Below are positions 13,895 through 24,579 of a stretch of DNA of 64,000 nt, piece after piece. The first letter of the stretch is position 1. Each line of letters begins with the position of its first letter. This DNA comes from Epiperipatus broadwayi. Lineage: Eukaryota > Onychophora > Udeonychophora > Euonychophora > Peripatidae. A program made the translations under genes and the position numbers. The stretch is taken from positions 1,928,001 to 1,992,000 of the forward strand of contig JAQFVV010000181.1 of NCBI GenBank assembly GCA_028023455.1, given 5' to 3'. Under the pieces are notes generated by a model that saw only the letters and a list, made by a program, of their open reading frames with translations, ran no database searches and had not been told where the DNA came from.

Positions 13895-14078
13895 AGGTAT
13901 ATAGGATATTTTGAGCTCAGACTTTTACACTGTCATACCACTGATACACTTGACCACATATATATCTAAAAGATAAATAATCAGACATGTATGTGGTCAA
14001 GTGTGTTAGTGGTATGAGATAGTTTGGAGAGTTGAGGGTCATGTGAAAGTCTGAGCTCAAAGAACCTATATATTACAT
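13895..14078. mobile_element. ~185 bp foldback MITE (copy 1 of 2)
   Basis: The arms TTGAGCTCAGACTTT...ACTGATACACTTGACCACAT (from 13910) and ATGTGGTCAAGTGTGTTAGT...AAAGTCTGAGCTCAA (to 14060) are near reverse complements. A short centre holds AAAAGATAAATAATCA. A fragment of the same family lies at 63125-63205. The terminal AGGTATATAGG / CCTATATATTAC parts match loosely, so the exact ends are uncertain. Confidence 0.85.
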
Positions 14079-14324
14079 TGTTTATACAGGTATATTATTA
14101 GATATATAGGTAGACACAATCATACTTAATTTCAAAACTTTAAGAGGTTTGAAATTCAAGTCATTAATTTGAATTGTTTAAGAGTAAATGACTGATTATT
14201 GATGGTCATATTTTCAGTATTGCTTTTTATTGAAACAGTGTAATAAGCAAAAGCTAGTTTAAGTGAATTTGCCATTATCACAGGTATCTTGTAATTAAAA
14301 ATCTACTGCTGCTAATGATCAAAT

Positions 14325-16554
14325 ATCCTGTAACGATCCGGAAAATGCGACTTCACGTCAACTGCACTACGGGGCGCCATCTAGGCATTTGAACCTAGAA
14401 AAATTTATAAAGTAGGCAGATACGTAAGTCAAAAAAAAAATTTTATTTTTTTTTATTTTGATTCCGGTCGTTAGCCCATGTCACTAGCCCAGTGGAACAG
14501 CAGAGATTAAATAATATAATATCTTATCTAATTAGATGTCAACATTAAAAAATAAATAAAATAAGCCACTGCCAGTAATTAATCCTACAAACATTTATTT
14601 ATGCACATATATATAAGATTTAAAATTATTTTAGTATTAGTTTTACATTTTAACATTATTTTTAACTTTGATTCTTGACTTTAATTTACATTTAATTACT
14701 ATTATATTCTAATTTTACATTTTAATTAAGTTCGCACAGATGGGATTATAAAAGCTTGTTATAATAAGTTGCTATAGATCGGTTACATAGATTACACGGT
14801 TAAAAACATTCCAAAGTAAACATAAGCGATCAAAATATAAAATTATTGATTACTGACAATTGCGGAGGGAAATTTATATGTAACCCAATAGTATTCACCA
14901 TAAGATACTTGCATTGTCACCAATAACTTAAAAGACATCCGAATAAATACATTTTAGATACTCACCGTAAGGTATCATTATTTATCGAATGTCTATATAT
15001 TTTGATCAAATATGAAAACGCAAACATAGTTAACCGATAAACAATCCATGCAAGCGTCTATAAACAACTTAAATTTAATGCATTTTTATTTAGGGTCGAG
15101 TATGAATACTACATAGATTTGCATTGAAATTAAAATATTCTATCCCTATTTAACCTTAGGCTAAAATTCGCAATCAAACTGGCATCAATCCATCTGATAC
15201 ATCGATGTATTCAATGTAATACGAAATACGGCAGCACCAAAAGAATTAAGAAAAGACATTGACTCTCAATCAGATAGGAATATTACATCTATCTAACGAG
15301 AAGAACAATAAAAAAAAAACTCCATAGAAAGGAACTGCGTTCTCCGTCTTATAATTCCTTCCATAGGCAAATGGGTGAGTGCGGCGTATATATAAACGAT
15401 TCTGCCCGTAGCGAATCTCCGATTACATCTAGTAATTACATCAATATATCCAATCCATTGACCCAATCTAACAACAACATAAATAACCTAAGATTACCCT
15501 CCCCTAATATAACTTTACGAATCTATACAGCCATTCACGCCCGACTTAAGTTTAACATTTTTATAATTAATTTAACGGAAAACAAAAATCATAATAAAAC
15601 TTAAAAGAACAAAAAATAAATAAATGGAAATGATTTTACAAAATAAATACATTAAATAAAATTATAACTAATTAATAAATAGTATCGGTCAGATAGAATA
15701 ATATTGCAATTATTTAAATCTGGAAAGTTTTAATTTACTGTTCATAAATTTTAAAGTTCTTACGGTTATTTAAATAGTTCATCTTCATATATTCCTTGCC
15801 GTTTGAACGTGAATTCCCACGTCGTCCGAAGAATTAGTTACTCCTGTTGGCCGATTTATTTATCCATCCGGAGATTTTTTAGTGTAGTTGGCCCTCAATG
15901 TAGAACGATGGCTCATTTTTCTTCCTTTCTTAGCAGAACTGAAGGGATTGAAGCTGTGCATCTTTTTCAATCCCCTCAGCACTAACACCTAGCTGTTACA
16001 TCGTAATAATCATCAATAACTAGTCACTGATTAATAATTTCCAAATTTTCCTTTTATATTAATGTGAAGGATTGAATTTACATTACGTCACCGATGCGAT
16101 GGTCAGATCGGAAGAGCGGTCCGATTCCATAGGGATTTCTTCTTATTTGCTAACAGTTTCTATTGTTTTCTTATCTGACCGTGTTTTTACATTTAAATGC
16201 CGAAGGCTGGTTTACATTTAACTAATTAACAATCATTTCCATTTCTGATTAATTAACCTGTTTTCCAAATCAAAAATATATTTAAAGATAAATTTAAAGA
16301 TATAATTTCATCTCCAAATCTTTTTAAAATTTAGTTTTAAAATACTTTTTCTTTAATAAAGTTTTATTTTAATAATTTTTCATTATCTGTGCGATTTAAT
16401 TAATATATAAGAGTTTAAGATGATATTTAATTTCAATTTTTAATTCTTAAAGAAAATTTTTAAATGCGAACTTTTTAATTTACTTTCATGTTTAATAAAT
16501 TTTAAAAAAAAAAAAAAAAAACAATGTAACGAACGTCTATGCTCGTTACAATCC
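14325..16554 (+). mobile_element. candidate solo LTR (2,222 bp) with 4 bp target duplication
   Basis: The block starts TGTAACGATCCGG at 14329 and ends GCTCGTTACA at 16550, giving TG...CA termini with an 8 bp imperfect inverted repeat (TGTAACGA / T(C)GTTACA). The flanking bases are ATCC on both sides (14325-14328 and 16551-16554), the size expected for a Ty3/gypsy-class insertion. Base composition inside is less AT-biased than outside. No integrase or RT frame lies inside, which fits a solo LTR left by recombination, although 2.2 kb is long for an LTR. An alternative is a non-autonomous DNA element with short terminal repeats. The small frames inside (15371-15604 and 15803-15985) have no recognisable content. 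A 4 bp duplication alone could be chance, so this is likely rather than proven. Confidence 0.55.
16105..16126 (+). other. Illumina-adapter-like 16-mer inside a small hairpin
   Basis: AGATCGGAAGAGCGGT (16105-16120) is identical to the first 16 bases of a common Illumina paired-end adapter, then diverges. The sequence also forms a hairpin, ATCGGA (16107-16112) pairing with TCCGAT (16119-16124) around AGAGCG. It lies inside the candidate LTR. It may be real element sequence or a scrap of adapter retained in the assembly. Confidence 0.6.
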
Positions 16555-16721
16555 TAATTAATGTTGCACATAATTGGGTAAAAATTATATTAAATGTCTG
16601 CAAACACCAAATAAAATAAAAATGTAACTCTGTTTTTGCATTTTATTACTTCAACTATTATTGTTTGAAAGTCATTCCAAGAATGCACATATAAATTGCA
16701 ATTTTGTCTTGATAAGCTATT

Positions 16722-16829
16722 AAACATTTTATATTTCAGTCGAGCATTAGCTGCCTTCCAAGCAGCTGGCCCGGGTTCGCTTCCCAATCAAAGCATTTCA
16801 CATATGAAAAAAAAACATTTTATATTTCA
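16722..16829 (+). mobile_element. tRNA-Gly(TCC)-derived retrosequence with 17 bp target duplication
   Basis: The insert 16739-16812 contains GAGCATTAGCTGCCTTCCAA followed by GCAGCTGGCCCGGGTTCG, corresponding to the D-arm through T-arm of an animal tRNA-Gly. The anticodon is TCC and the B box GGGTTCGCTTCCC is close to consensus. The 5' acceptor and first part of the D-arm are missing, the 3' acceptor strand is altered (AATCAAAGCA), and an A-rich tail follows. The perfect direct repeat AAACATTTTATATTTCA flanks it at 16722-16738 and 16813-16829. This is a 5'-truncated tRNA retropseudogene or a tRNA-Gly SINE fragment moved by LINE-type machinery. It is not a working tRNA gene. Confidence 0.88.
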
Positions 16830-17604
16830 TGTTATGTTATACATTTTGTTTCCATTACATTAATCTATGGCTATTACTATATGTTGTTTTATTATCACTT
16901 TTACAGATAAGTCATTTAAAAATATTTTAAAAACTTTTAAGTTATACCATTATTATTATTTATCAATTCTATAATGTTATATCTTGAAATTGTATGAACG
17001 ATCTAAAATATTTACTAAGCATCATAAAAATAATATCATAATCAAATTGAATTATTTTTTGGATACTTTACTTTAGAACCCCAATCTGAGAATAAAACAA
17101 ACGGAAAAAACACGAGGAGAGGTGCATGAAACATGGATTAACAGCAGATGTACAGAAGATCAGCATTTGGTGATCAGTTAGGATTAATGTTTTTAATCAA
17201 TTTATTACAACTATTGTTTTAAAAATCATGACAACTCTCACAAATTAATCAAATGTCATAATATAAATTAGTTATATAAAAAGTGTTTAAAACTTTGAAT
17301 CTCAAATTATAATCTTATCCATGCTTTATATGTGCTAATTATGCATTTGTTTATTTTAAATAGAATCGTAGATGACAGGAAATTATATTGATCAGTAAAT
17401 AGAATATACTCTTACTATATAAGCAATTATAATTATGGCAGATTTAAACCAAAGTATGTCTAATTCTTTGGTTCATAGTGTTTAGAGAGAATAAGTAAAT
17501 TATTAATGTTAAAATATTGCATAATATCTGTGGCTGGAATTATTTTTTAAGGGCTTTCTATTATAAGTTTGCTAACAATGGTTTAGTTAGTACATAATAT
17601 GTCA
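16830..17604. other. AT-rich DNA, no gene seen
   Basis: Nothing recognisable was found on either strand. Confidence 0.5.
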
Positions 17605-17769
17605 TACAGAGAGCTTACCAATGGTCAAACAAGCTCTTGATTCATAAGTACGATAAGAGAAAACATTTAAAATCTATATTCGAAATACTCTTATCCTCAG
17701 ACCAATTGGTTTTGAGCTTATAGTTCACCTAATTAAGAGCTTGTTTGAGCTATTGGTACACCCTCTGTA
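17605..17769. mobile_element. mariner-type MITE, 161 bp, TA target site
   Basis: Terminal inverted repeats of about 37 bp start CAGAGAGCTTACCAATGG at 17607 and end in the complement of CAGAGGGTGTACCAATAG at 17767. Both continue into CAAACAAGCTCTT. The element is bounded by TA on both sides (17605-17606 and 17768-17769). A CAGAGGGTGT-like end with a TA target is typical of Tc1/mariner derivatives. It is too short to encode a transposase. Confidence 0.85.
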
Positions 17770-18019
17770 TTACATTTTTGTGAATACAAGCTTATAAAAA
17801 CAATGTCACATTATATATGACTTGCTTTATTGATAATATGTCAATATTTTTACCATTCACGACAAAAGAATTTGTCAGTCAACATAAGCATCTACAAGCA
17901 AGATGATCAAATAGTTATTGTTCAAAAAATTTATAAGAAATGAAAGAACTAGAGGACTGATCCATGGATATTGAACTTCAGATTTTGCCATTCTATCATC
18001 ACATAAAGTGATCGTGTAA

Positions 18020-18235
18020 CATCTCACACCCTTATTTCCACACACTTAAGATTTGTCCATACATAAACGTTTGGGTCAGAAAGAATGGGTGGATTCATTC
18101 CATTCTTTCTAAAATACTATATCTCGTGTCTGGAAAATTGAGTATTCATTTATATAATCTCTTTAAAGCGCATGTGCATTGGCTTAATCGCTAATATTAC
18201 TATTACATAAATAAACATAGCGCTATATAAAATAA
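18020..18235. mobile_element. truncated copy of the GCACATGCGCTTTA foldback family (18 kb copy)
   Basis: The segment carries GATTTGTCCATACATAAACG, a central palindrome AGAAAGAATGG...CCATTCTTTCT, then TAAAGCGCATGTGCATTGGC, and ends in AGCGCTATATAA. These match, in order, the right half of the 61.4-61.9 kb copy and, in reverse complement, the outer left arm at 43.59 kb. The far left arm is missing. It defines a three-copy family in this window. Confidence 0.8.
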
Positions 18236-18239
18236 TATC

Positions 18240-19270
18240 TCATAAATAAATTTAATTGAATCCACTTTAAATTAAACGTAGCTTGACGTATATGTAAACA
18301 AATGGAGTAAATCACTTTTCTTCATCATGGGCACTTATATATGTCTTTCCAAACTTTTATAATGGAATTTTTGCTTAGAATTTTTACTTATAGTTTATCA
18401 ACATGTGCTATACCTTTTATTGTTAGTTAAAATTGGAATATGTCATCATTGCTCAAATCTTTCCATGTGCCCCTTTCAAAAAAATGGCCAATATAATAAC
18501 TTATTTACTATTCAAATCTGCAAATTCTCTATTGTGACTTGTTCCCCAATAAATACCACAATTTTCTTCTCACCATCATTGTCATGATTATGCCTGTTAT
18601 GATTAAAAGCCGAAAGCATGCTAGGCATATCTTGCTAATTATACAATATAAAGATTATCTCTAATACAGATGTACATATATTTTGTATTACATTTTTCGA
18701 GATAAAGCTCACTAAATTCTTGAAGTTACAATATTTTTTTTTTATATTATTGAATTGATGTAGCATTTAAAAATAGGGTATTTCATCATAGTGATAAAAT
18801 TACTGCAGTCAAATTATTTGTGTATATAAGAGTTATTTTGACCAGTTTATCCGATGGAAGTTAAGCCATAGATTCCTTACTGATATATCGTAAAGCAGTC
18901 AAAAAGTTCTATTTAAGGATGTTTGACGAAATGTTAAAAATATGATTGCAAGATTATTATGTTCTTCGGTTTACTGAATATAATTCGATAAAATTTGCTA
19001 TTGTAAAAATAACAACTTCATTGGATTAGTTGAATGTCAAATGAATTGATGGGATTTCTAAAAACAATTTATTGCAAAATGAGGCAACTATCATTCATGT
19101 TAAAAAGATGAATTTGAAGGAGTACAGTGTTGATTACTTTAACTGGGAAGGTATGATTGACAATAGAATGCAATATTATAATTAAACAAGGTATTGAAGG
19201 CTTCAAGTAATGTTCATTTGGAAGAAGTTAAAAGATATTTGCCTGAACTTTTGTTATGATGATATGTTAG
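18240..19270. other. AT-rich DNA, no gene seen
   Basis: Only short frames such as 18405-18587 (+) occur, with no recognisable domain. Confidence 0.5.
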
Positions 19271-19271
19271 A

Positions 19272-19731
19272 TGTTATAATATGTTGAACTATTTCCATAA
19301 AATACAAACAGCTGTTAATAATAACACACAAAGAGACAACACAGGTTAGGAAATTACACAATGTTCTCAGTGTGCTCTGCTTCAGATGTTCCTGGCCTCA
19401 CCAGTGACAATTTAGCATAGGAGTTGAATTTACACCTTTAAATTTTAAGACAATGCTCTAATCAACTAAGCATTGCCTTAAAATTTGGTAATCAAGAATC
19501 TAAGGGTGTAAGATCAACTTCTATACTAAATTGTCACTGGTCAGGTCAGCAACACCTGAGGAAGAACAAAAAATAATACCACTCAAAACATGCAATTTAC
19601 TAGTCCATGTTATCTATTTGTGTGTTATTACCAAGAGTTGTTTGCATTTGAAAAGTTTAAATAAAGTTTAAAAGTTTCTAGACATTCAACATTTAATGAT
19701 TAGATAATGAAAATAGTTCAACATATTATCA
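19272..19731. mobile_element. ~460 bp foldback element with tRNA-like centre
   Basis: The outer ends ATAATATGTTGAACTATTT (19276) and AAATAGTTCAACATATTAT (19712) are reverse complements. So are TAATAACACACAAAGAGA versus TATTTGTGTGTTATTA, and CCAGTGACAATTTAGCATAG versus CTATACTAAATTGTCACTGG. The right arm carries about 50 extra bases near 19660-19705. On the minus strand the centre reads GCAATGCTTAGTTGATTAGA followed by text resembling a weak B box (GGTGTAAATTCAACTCC), so the element may descend from an inverted tRNA-related SINE. The tRNA resemblance is suggestive only. Confidence 0.82.
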
Positions 19732-20131
19732 AAGTTAAAAGATAATATCACAAATTATTAAACAAATATTCTAAAAGACCAGTATATAATATATGTTGTG
19801 CATTTTTATATTTTAAATATTGTTTTTTATGATCATTACAATACTGGGATGGAAAAATTGCTGTTCAGTTAGTAAGTAGCAAATGCTAATATATGAAACT
19901 AATATCATCTATAGAAAACAAATTCCATTTTTGATAATTTCTTGCTAAAATCATAAATTATGAAAACTAGATCAAAGTTTTCAACATGAACTTCAGTGGG
20001 ATTTTGGTAGATAGATATACCAGAACTACAGTGATAAAACTCTTAGGCTCTTGAAATGGTGATCATGAAATACTTCAAGTTTCAGGTAAACCTTTTAAAA
20101 AACAATCTTATCTTCAACTAGAAAACCCAAT
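19732..20131. other. AT-rich DNA, no gene seen
   Basis: No recognisable feature was found between the foldback and the tandem duplication. Confidence 0.5.
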
Positions 20132-20452
20132 AAAATTAGAATTAAGATTATATTGAAATCACAAATGAACAAAACATTGATATAATTCCATTTCAGTAGG
20201 GATGTTATTGTTTTTTCTAATACACATGTTTTTAAAATCCATGGAGTCATATGGGTTCTTCACAATGCATATAAAACAGAATGTATACTAAAAAAATTAG
20301 AATTAAGATTATATTGAAATCACAAATGGACAAAACATTGATATAATTCCATTTCAGTAGGGATGCTATTGTTTTTCTAATATACATGTTTTTAAAATCC
20401 ATGGAGTCATATGGGTTCTTCACAATGCATATAAAACAGAATGTATACTAAA
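20132..20452. repeat. 161 bp tandem duplication
   Basis: Two adjacent copies (20132-20292 and 20293-20452) start AAAATTAGAATTAAGATTAT and end CAGAATGTATACTA. Only a handful of substitutions and one T-run indel separate them, so the duplication is recent relative to other repeats here. No internal gene is visible. Confidence 0.92.
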
Positions 20453-20859
20453 AATTATATGAAACTTTGCTTTCAAACCATTTCACTTAGATAGTTCAAA
20501 AGTAATAGTAATTGTTATTCTGATACATATTTTTATATATATAATGTTTACAAATCTTCCAATATATGTTGAACCTGTCCTCATCTTACACACTTTCATA
20601 CTCTATTAAGATATCCAATAAATTGACTTTAATTAGCTTTCTTTAAATTCCCATCTTGGGTAGAGTGGCTTTTAATTGTAGATAAATGAATTCTAAGATC
20701 TATGTTGGCTATAGGGAAATGGTTCAACATTAATAAAATAGATTTTTTGTTAAAATTTAAATTAGATGGATATCTTTGTTCACAATCTGTCTAAACAGAA
20801 TGTTCCTTAATTGGCATTAAAAAGTTTGGGCACAAATTTTGTAATCAAATTGCACATTG

Positions 20860-23390
20860 AAACAGTAAGATTCGTTTCGAATCTTAAGTTTCACCTTTTT
20901 CTGTCGTCTCTCACTGACCGGTCTATCCCGCCCAAATTTAAACTTTTTGATATCGAATTGTGTGTGTAACAATATTAAAAATGTATAAATATATGTAGAA
21001 TTCAGCATAAACACGCACACATTTCGATCTCAAATTAAAGGCAATAAATAGGGATAAAATCATATAATTTAGATTTCTTTAGCTATATAATTTTGTATAA
21101 TTTTAATCATTTATTTTGGATTATAAAGTTCGTATTTATTGCTTTGTTTAAATTTCGTTTAATAATAATTCTAAAAAAATCTGATGTAATATTTAATTAA
21201 AAGTTAAAATAATCTTATGTTTCCTTTTTGTCTTTGAAATTGAAAAGCATCGGTCATTGATAGATAATAGATTAATTAAAGAAAAATTCCCCAAAATATA
21301 ATTAGTAAATGTAAAATGTAAACAATAGAAGGGCAGCTTTCTTTAATTAAAAAACCAACAAAATGCATTGATTATCCTCAGGGCAGATTAAGTAGAACCT
21401 AAAAATATCTTAACAAAAATGTGAAAGATCAAGATAAAAAAAAAAAAAAGAGGCCATCTTAGACTTGCTGGAGACATTCACTTAAACTTTAGCTTTGCTC
21501 TCGATCACTGAGTCTCCAAAAATATAAAAATAATTTGTTCCTGCCAAGGTATGACCGAGTAAAGCACCTAGATTATTCTCCATCGGGAAATGGCCTATCG
21601 GATGCCGAACTTTCCATTGCCCATCATAAATTCACCATGAAAATCTGCTGCCTGAAATGAATGAGAAAGCTGCTGCTGCCATGAAATTAAATGAATATCT
21701 AAATACAAGAAAGAATTGCCACTCGTGAACTTTTTGCTGCTAAACTAATGGAATCAGAAAACTTCTTATAAAACAGGTACCTGTCTGTGTTCAAACTCTA
21801 GAGTACTCTAATAATATGCTATAGCTTTTCTTCATACTACTTATCTAAATTATAAAATGTAAAACTACCATATGTATAACTAAAACTGAATAATTAACTT
21901 AATGTGTAAATTTCTCTACTAATCTAGCTTACCTCATTCTATCTTGGGTGCGTATTTTTAAAATCTACATTTTATCTATATTTATTATTTAATTATTGCA
22001 TGCTCATAATTATCTCAATTTTCAAAGTTTAAATCTATGATCGTTTGAAACAGTGAATGCGTGTCACATTTTCATTAATATGTACTTCGTCGGGCCGAGG
22101 CAGAGACCAGCCTGACATTCTTATTTCCTTAATAACTTCACTTTCATATAAATCGACACGCATTCAGTGCATCATTTATTGTAATGCAAGGTCTACTACT
22201 TTGCAAATGGCTGGCATATTAGTTGTAATAACTCCCAGTTTATATATGTTTTGTATTTATTAAATCTAATGAATAATTCTAGAAAATCACATTTCTTTGA
22301 GAGTCGCCAGAGTTCTTGAGTAAATGTTGGTAATGTAGGGCCGAGTCAGAAATCTATTTAAACCTCATCATAATCGTTTATACAGTTTATATGTGTTACG
22401 TTGTAGAGACGCGATGACCCATTCCGCCGTGAAATTTCCGGATTCTTCAGGGTTGAAATTAACCCCAGTCATCCTACACAAGCGGGCATAATGGGTGCTT
22501 CCGTAGGATTTGACCATGTCATGCAGCCAGCCGGCAAAACTGCGACACGGACCGCTTGTCCCTGGTTATGTTTATGTGACACCTTACTTCGTCGGGCCGA
22601 GGCAGAGACCAGCCCGATACTCTTATAAACCCATTCGCGGCATTGCAGTTTCAATATACTGCCATTCCATATCGCCTTTCTAAAGCGTACCACGTGTTCC
22701 TTTACTCAATTCTATTATTTTATATATCACTCCGCCTCTGCATTATCTTCATAATTCACTCTCAAATAAATGTTTGCCCTTAGTATAAATATATGTCTGC
22801 CATTACTTTTATAACCCATACTTTAGACTCTTGCATTGCAAAGGTATAAATCCCTCCAGGCATGCATTAGAAATACTTATTCGAGAATTTTAGGTAGCTA
22901 GATTACGCCCTCAAATAAATGAATTCTATTTGTAAACAAATAAATGTATTCTTTAAAATATAATCATGTCGCAAATCCCGCTACTGAAGCTGTTAGTCCA
23001 TAAAATATTATTAGATTGTTTTATTAAAATGTATTAATAAATAATTTTAAACTATACGTCTGCAGTTACATTTCATTTATTCGATACCCATTCTATATAA
23101 TATTTCCTCGATTATGTAAATATGAATGTTTAATTAATATTAGTTTGATTATTGGCTAACTCGAGAATAAAATCATGAGTCTCTTGCATATCCCTGACCA
23201 CCGTGCCTAAGGAAATATTTACTAATGTCGCATCAGATGCGTTGTTTCGTGGGTGGTATTGTGGAATTGATAAACTATGTTCGAACTCAGTACCACGGGT
23301 GGCTTCACTACTCGATGGTGCTGCTGTTCTGTATGGTGGTCGAATTCTGCACTGTTTACGAGGCACACGTTTTCTGACCGTTACAACGTA
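20860..23390 (-). other. GC-richer block, possible second LTR on the minus strand
   Basis: The block is visibly richer in G and C than its surroundings. Read on the minus strand, 23384 begins TGTAACGGTCAGAAAACG, which resembles the start of the 14.3 kb candidate LTR (TGTAACGATCCGGAAAATG). A complementary end, TGTAACAATATT on the plus strand, occurs near 20966. No matching target duplication was found, so the boundaries are guesses. The word GGGCCGAG(G/T)CAGA recurs at 22092, 22338 and 22594. The 22092 and 22594 copies share 25 or more bases. The block could equally be a fragment of a larger unrecognised element. Confidence 0.3.
22083..22620 (+). repeat. GGGCCGAG..CAGAGACCAG repeated word (three copies)
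   Basis: The phrase CTTCGTCGGGCCGAGGCAGA, continuing GACCAGCC, occurs at 22085 and 22587. A shorter relative, GGGCCGAGTCAGAAATC, lies at 22338. Spacings are 246 and 256 bp, but the sequences between are not obviously alike. The flanks of the outer copies also share a C(T)ATTCTTAT / ATACTCTTAT word. Confidence 0.75.
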
Positions 23391-23408
23391 AACATAAAAT
23401 CCCTAGAG
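23130..23408 (-). CDS. exon-like reading frame of unknown product
   Basis: A minus-strand frame is open from the AG at about 23404 to a TAA at 23130. It encodes roughly 90 residues, including VTVRKRVPRKQCR, RPPYRTAAPSSSEA and a tail ending ILELANNQTNIN. Its composition is not AT-driven like most frames here. Upstream on the same strand lies a pyrimidine-rich tract ending CCTTCCATCTCTAG that could be a 3' splice site. An AATAAA (CGAATAAATG) sits about 50 bases past the stop. Together these resemble a terminal exon. Against this, the frame lies in a block that may be an LTR, no upstream exon was identified, and I recognise no protein family. GTG, not ATG, is the first candidate start inside it. 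Confidence 0.25.
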
Positions 23409-23409
23409 A

Positions 23410-24575
23410 TGGAAGGAGAGACCATAAAAAAATGTATGAGATCTAATTGAAAATGTATCCCTTTTATGTAGGCTTGATAGCTTCAGAAATACATATAAAA
23501 ACTACCACTATTATTGGAAATGAGATTGCCAGTCATATATCAAACTTCTCAATCCAAAATAGACAGAATCAAAAAACGTATTGCTAAAGCAGAACTGCAA
23601 GTTTATTTAATAGTGTTATATTAATTTCAACCTAATAAAACTAGTAGAAATTGATGAACTTAATTTTACATTATAGCATTTCTCAAAATTGTAATACTTA
23701 CCAAAGCATAACTTGCAAAACTATTCATAAACATTATTAATAGTAATAAAAATTCCAAAAATTTAACATAAAAACAATACTATAACAATTTGAAAACACA
23801 TTAAACCTAATAATATCTCAAAAAAATTTATCTAGTACCATTAGTATGTATCCTTTATAAGTGGATCTATAGAATTGTGAAATGTCGGTGAGTATAAAAT
23901 TTATTGTAAATAAAGATTATTTATTTTTTGGAAATGTGTACAGATTATTTTGATATTAAATTATTTTTCTTTAAAACTACTCTACAACATCTAAAGAGGT
24001 GCCACTACTATAACAAATTAAATTGAATAAAAAATATATGCAAATATAATACAAATTAGAGGAGTTGAAAATAGAGAAAAAACCCACGCAGTCGAACATA
24101 GCAAGTACTGATTGTCAGATAAAAATGATTATTGTTGAAGGGTAAATAATTGAAGTTTATCCAAACCACAATGAGAAGATAGTAGTGGAATTATGGTTAA
24201 GAAAATGACAAATTGCTAGAAGATAATTGCTTATGAACGGACTATATGCATTGGATTGTAATATACACGTTTCTGTTTAAAGAATCTTTAGAATTGAAGA
24301 CACAAATCTGAAATTGGTTTATTTCCTGTGTGCAAAATTTCTATTCCACTAGACAATAAATTACTGAATAATGAATTATCATTTAAATGTTTTTTCTACA
24401 TTAGTATTATTATTGTTAAATAAACATTTGATAAATAACTATTGTGTATATTTATTAGTTATATTATCACTGCCAGACTAGTATTGAATATCTTAAGGAC
24501 ATAGAGAATGGCACAAGTCATATGTCATTAAGAATTTGAGAAAAAAACAAAAGTAGAATGGCCACAGTTGAAAAC
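23410..24575. other. AT-rich DNA upstream of the gypsy relic
   Basis: No gene was recognised. The part just before 24575 could include the decayed leader or 5' LTR of the following retroelement, but no LTR copy or primer-binding site could be identified. Confidence 0.4.
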
Positions 24576-24579
24576 TTAT

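Noticed and set aside
19545-19610. CTGAGGA ... CAAAACATGC as a third hammerhead
   Set aside because: GAAA is not intact, no cleavage triplet lies at the right position, and helix I cannot be drawn.
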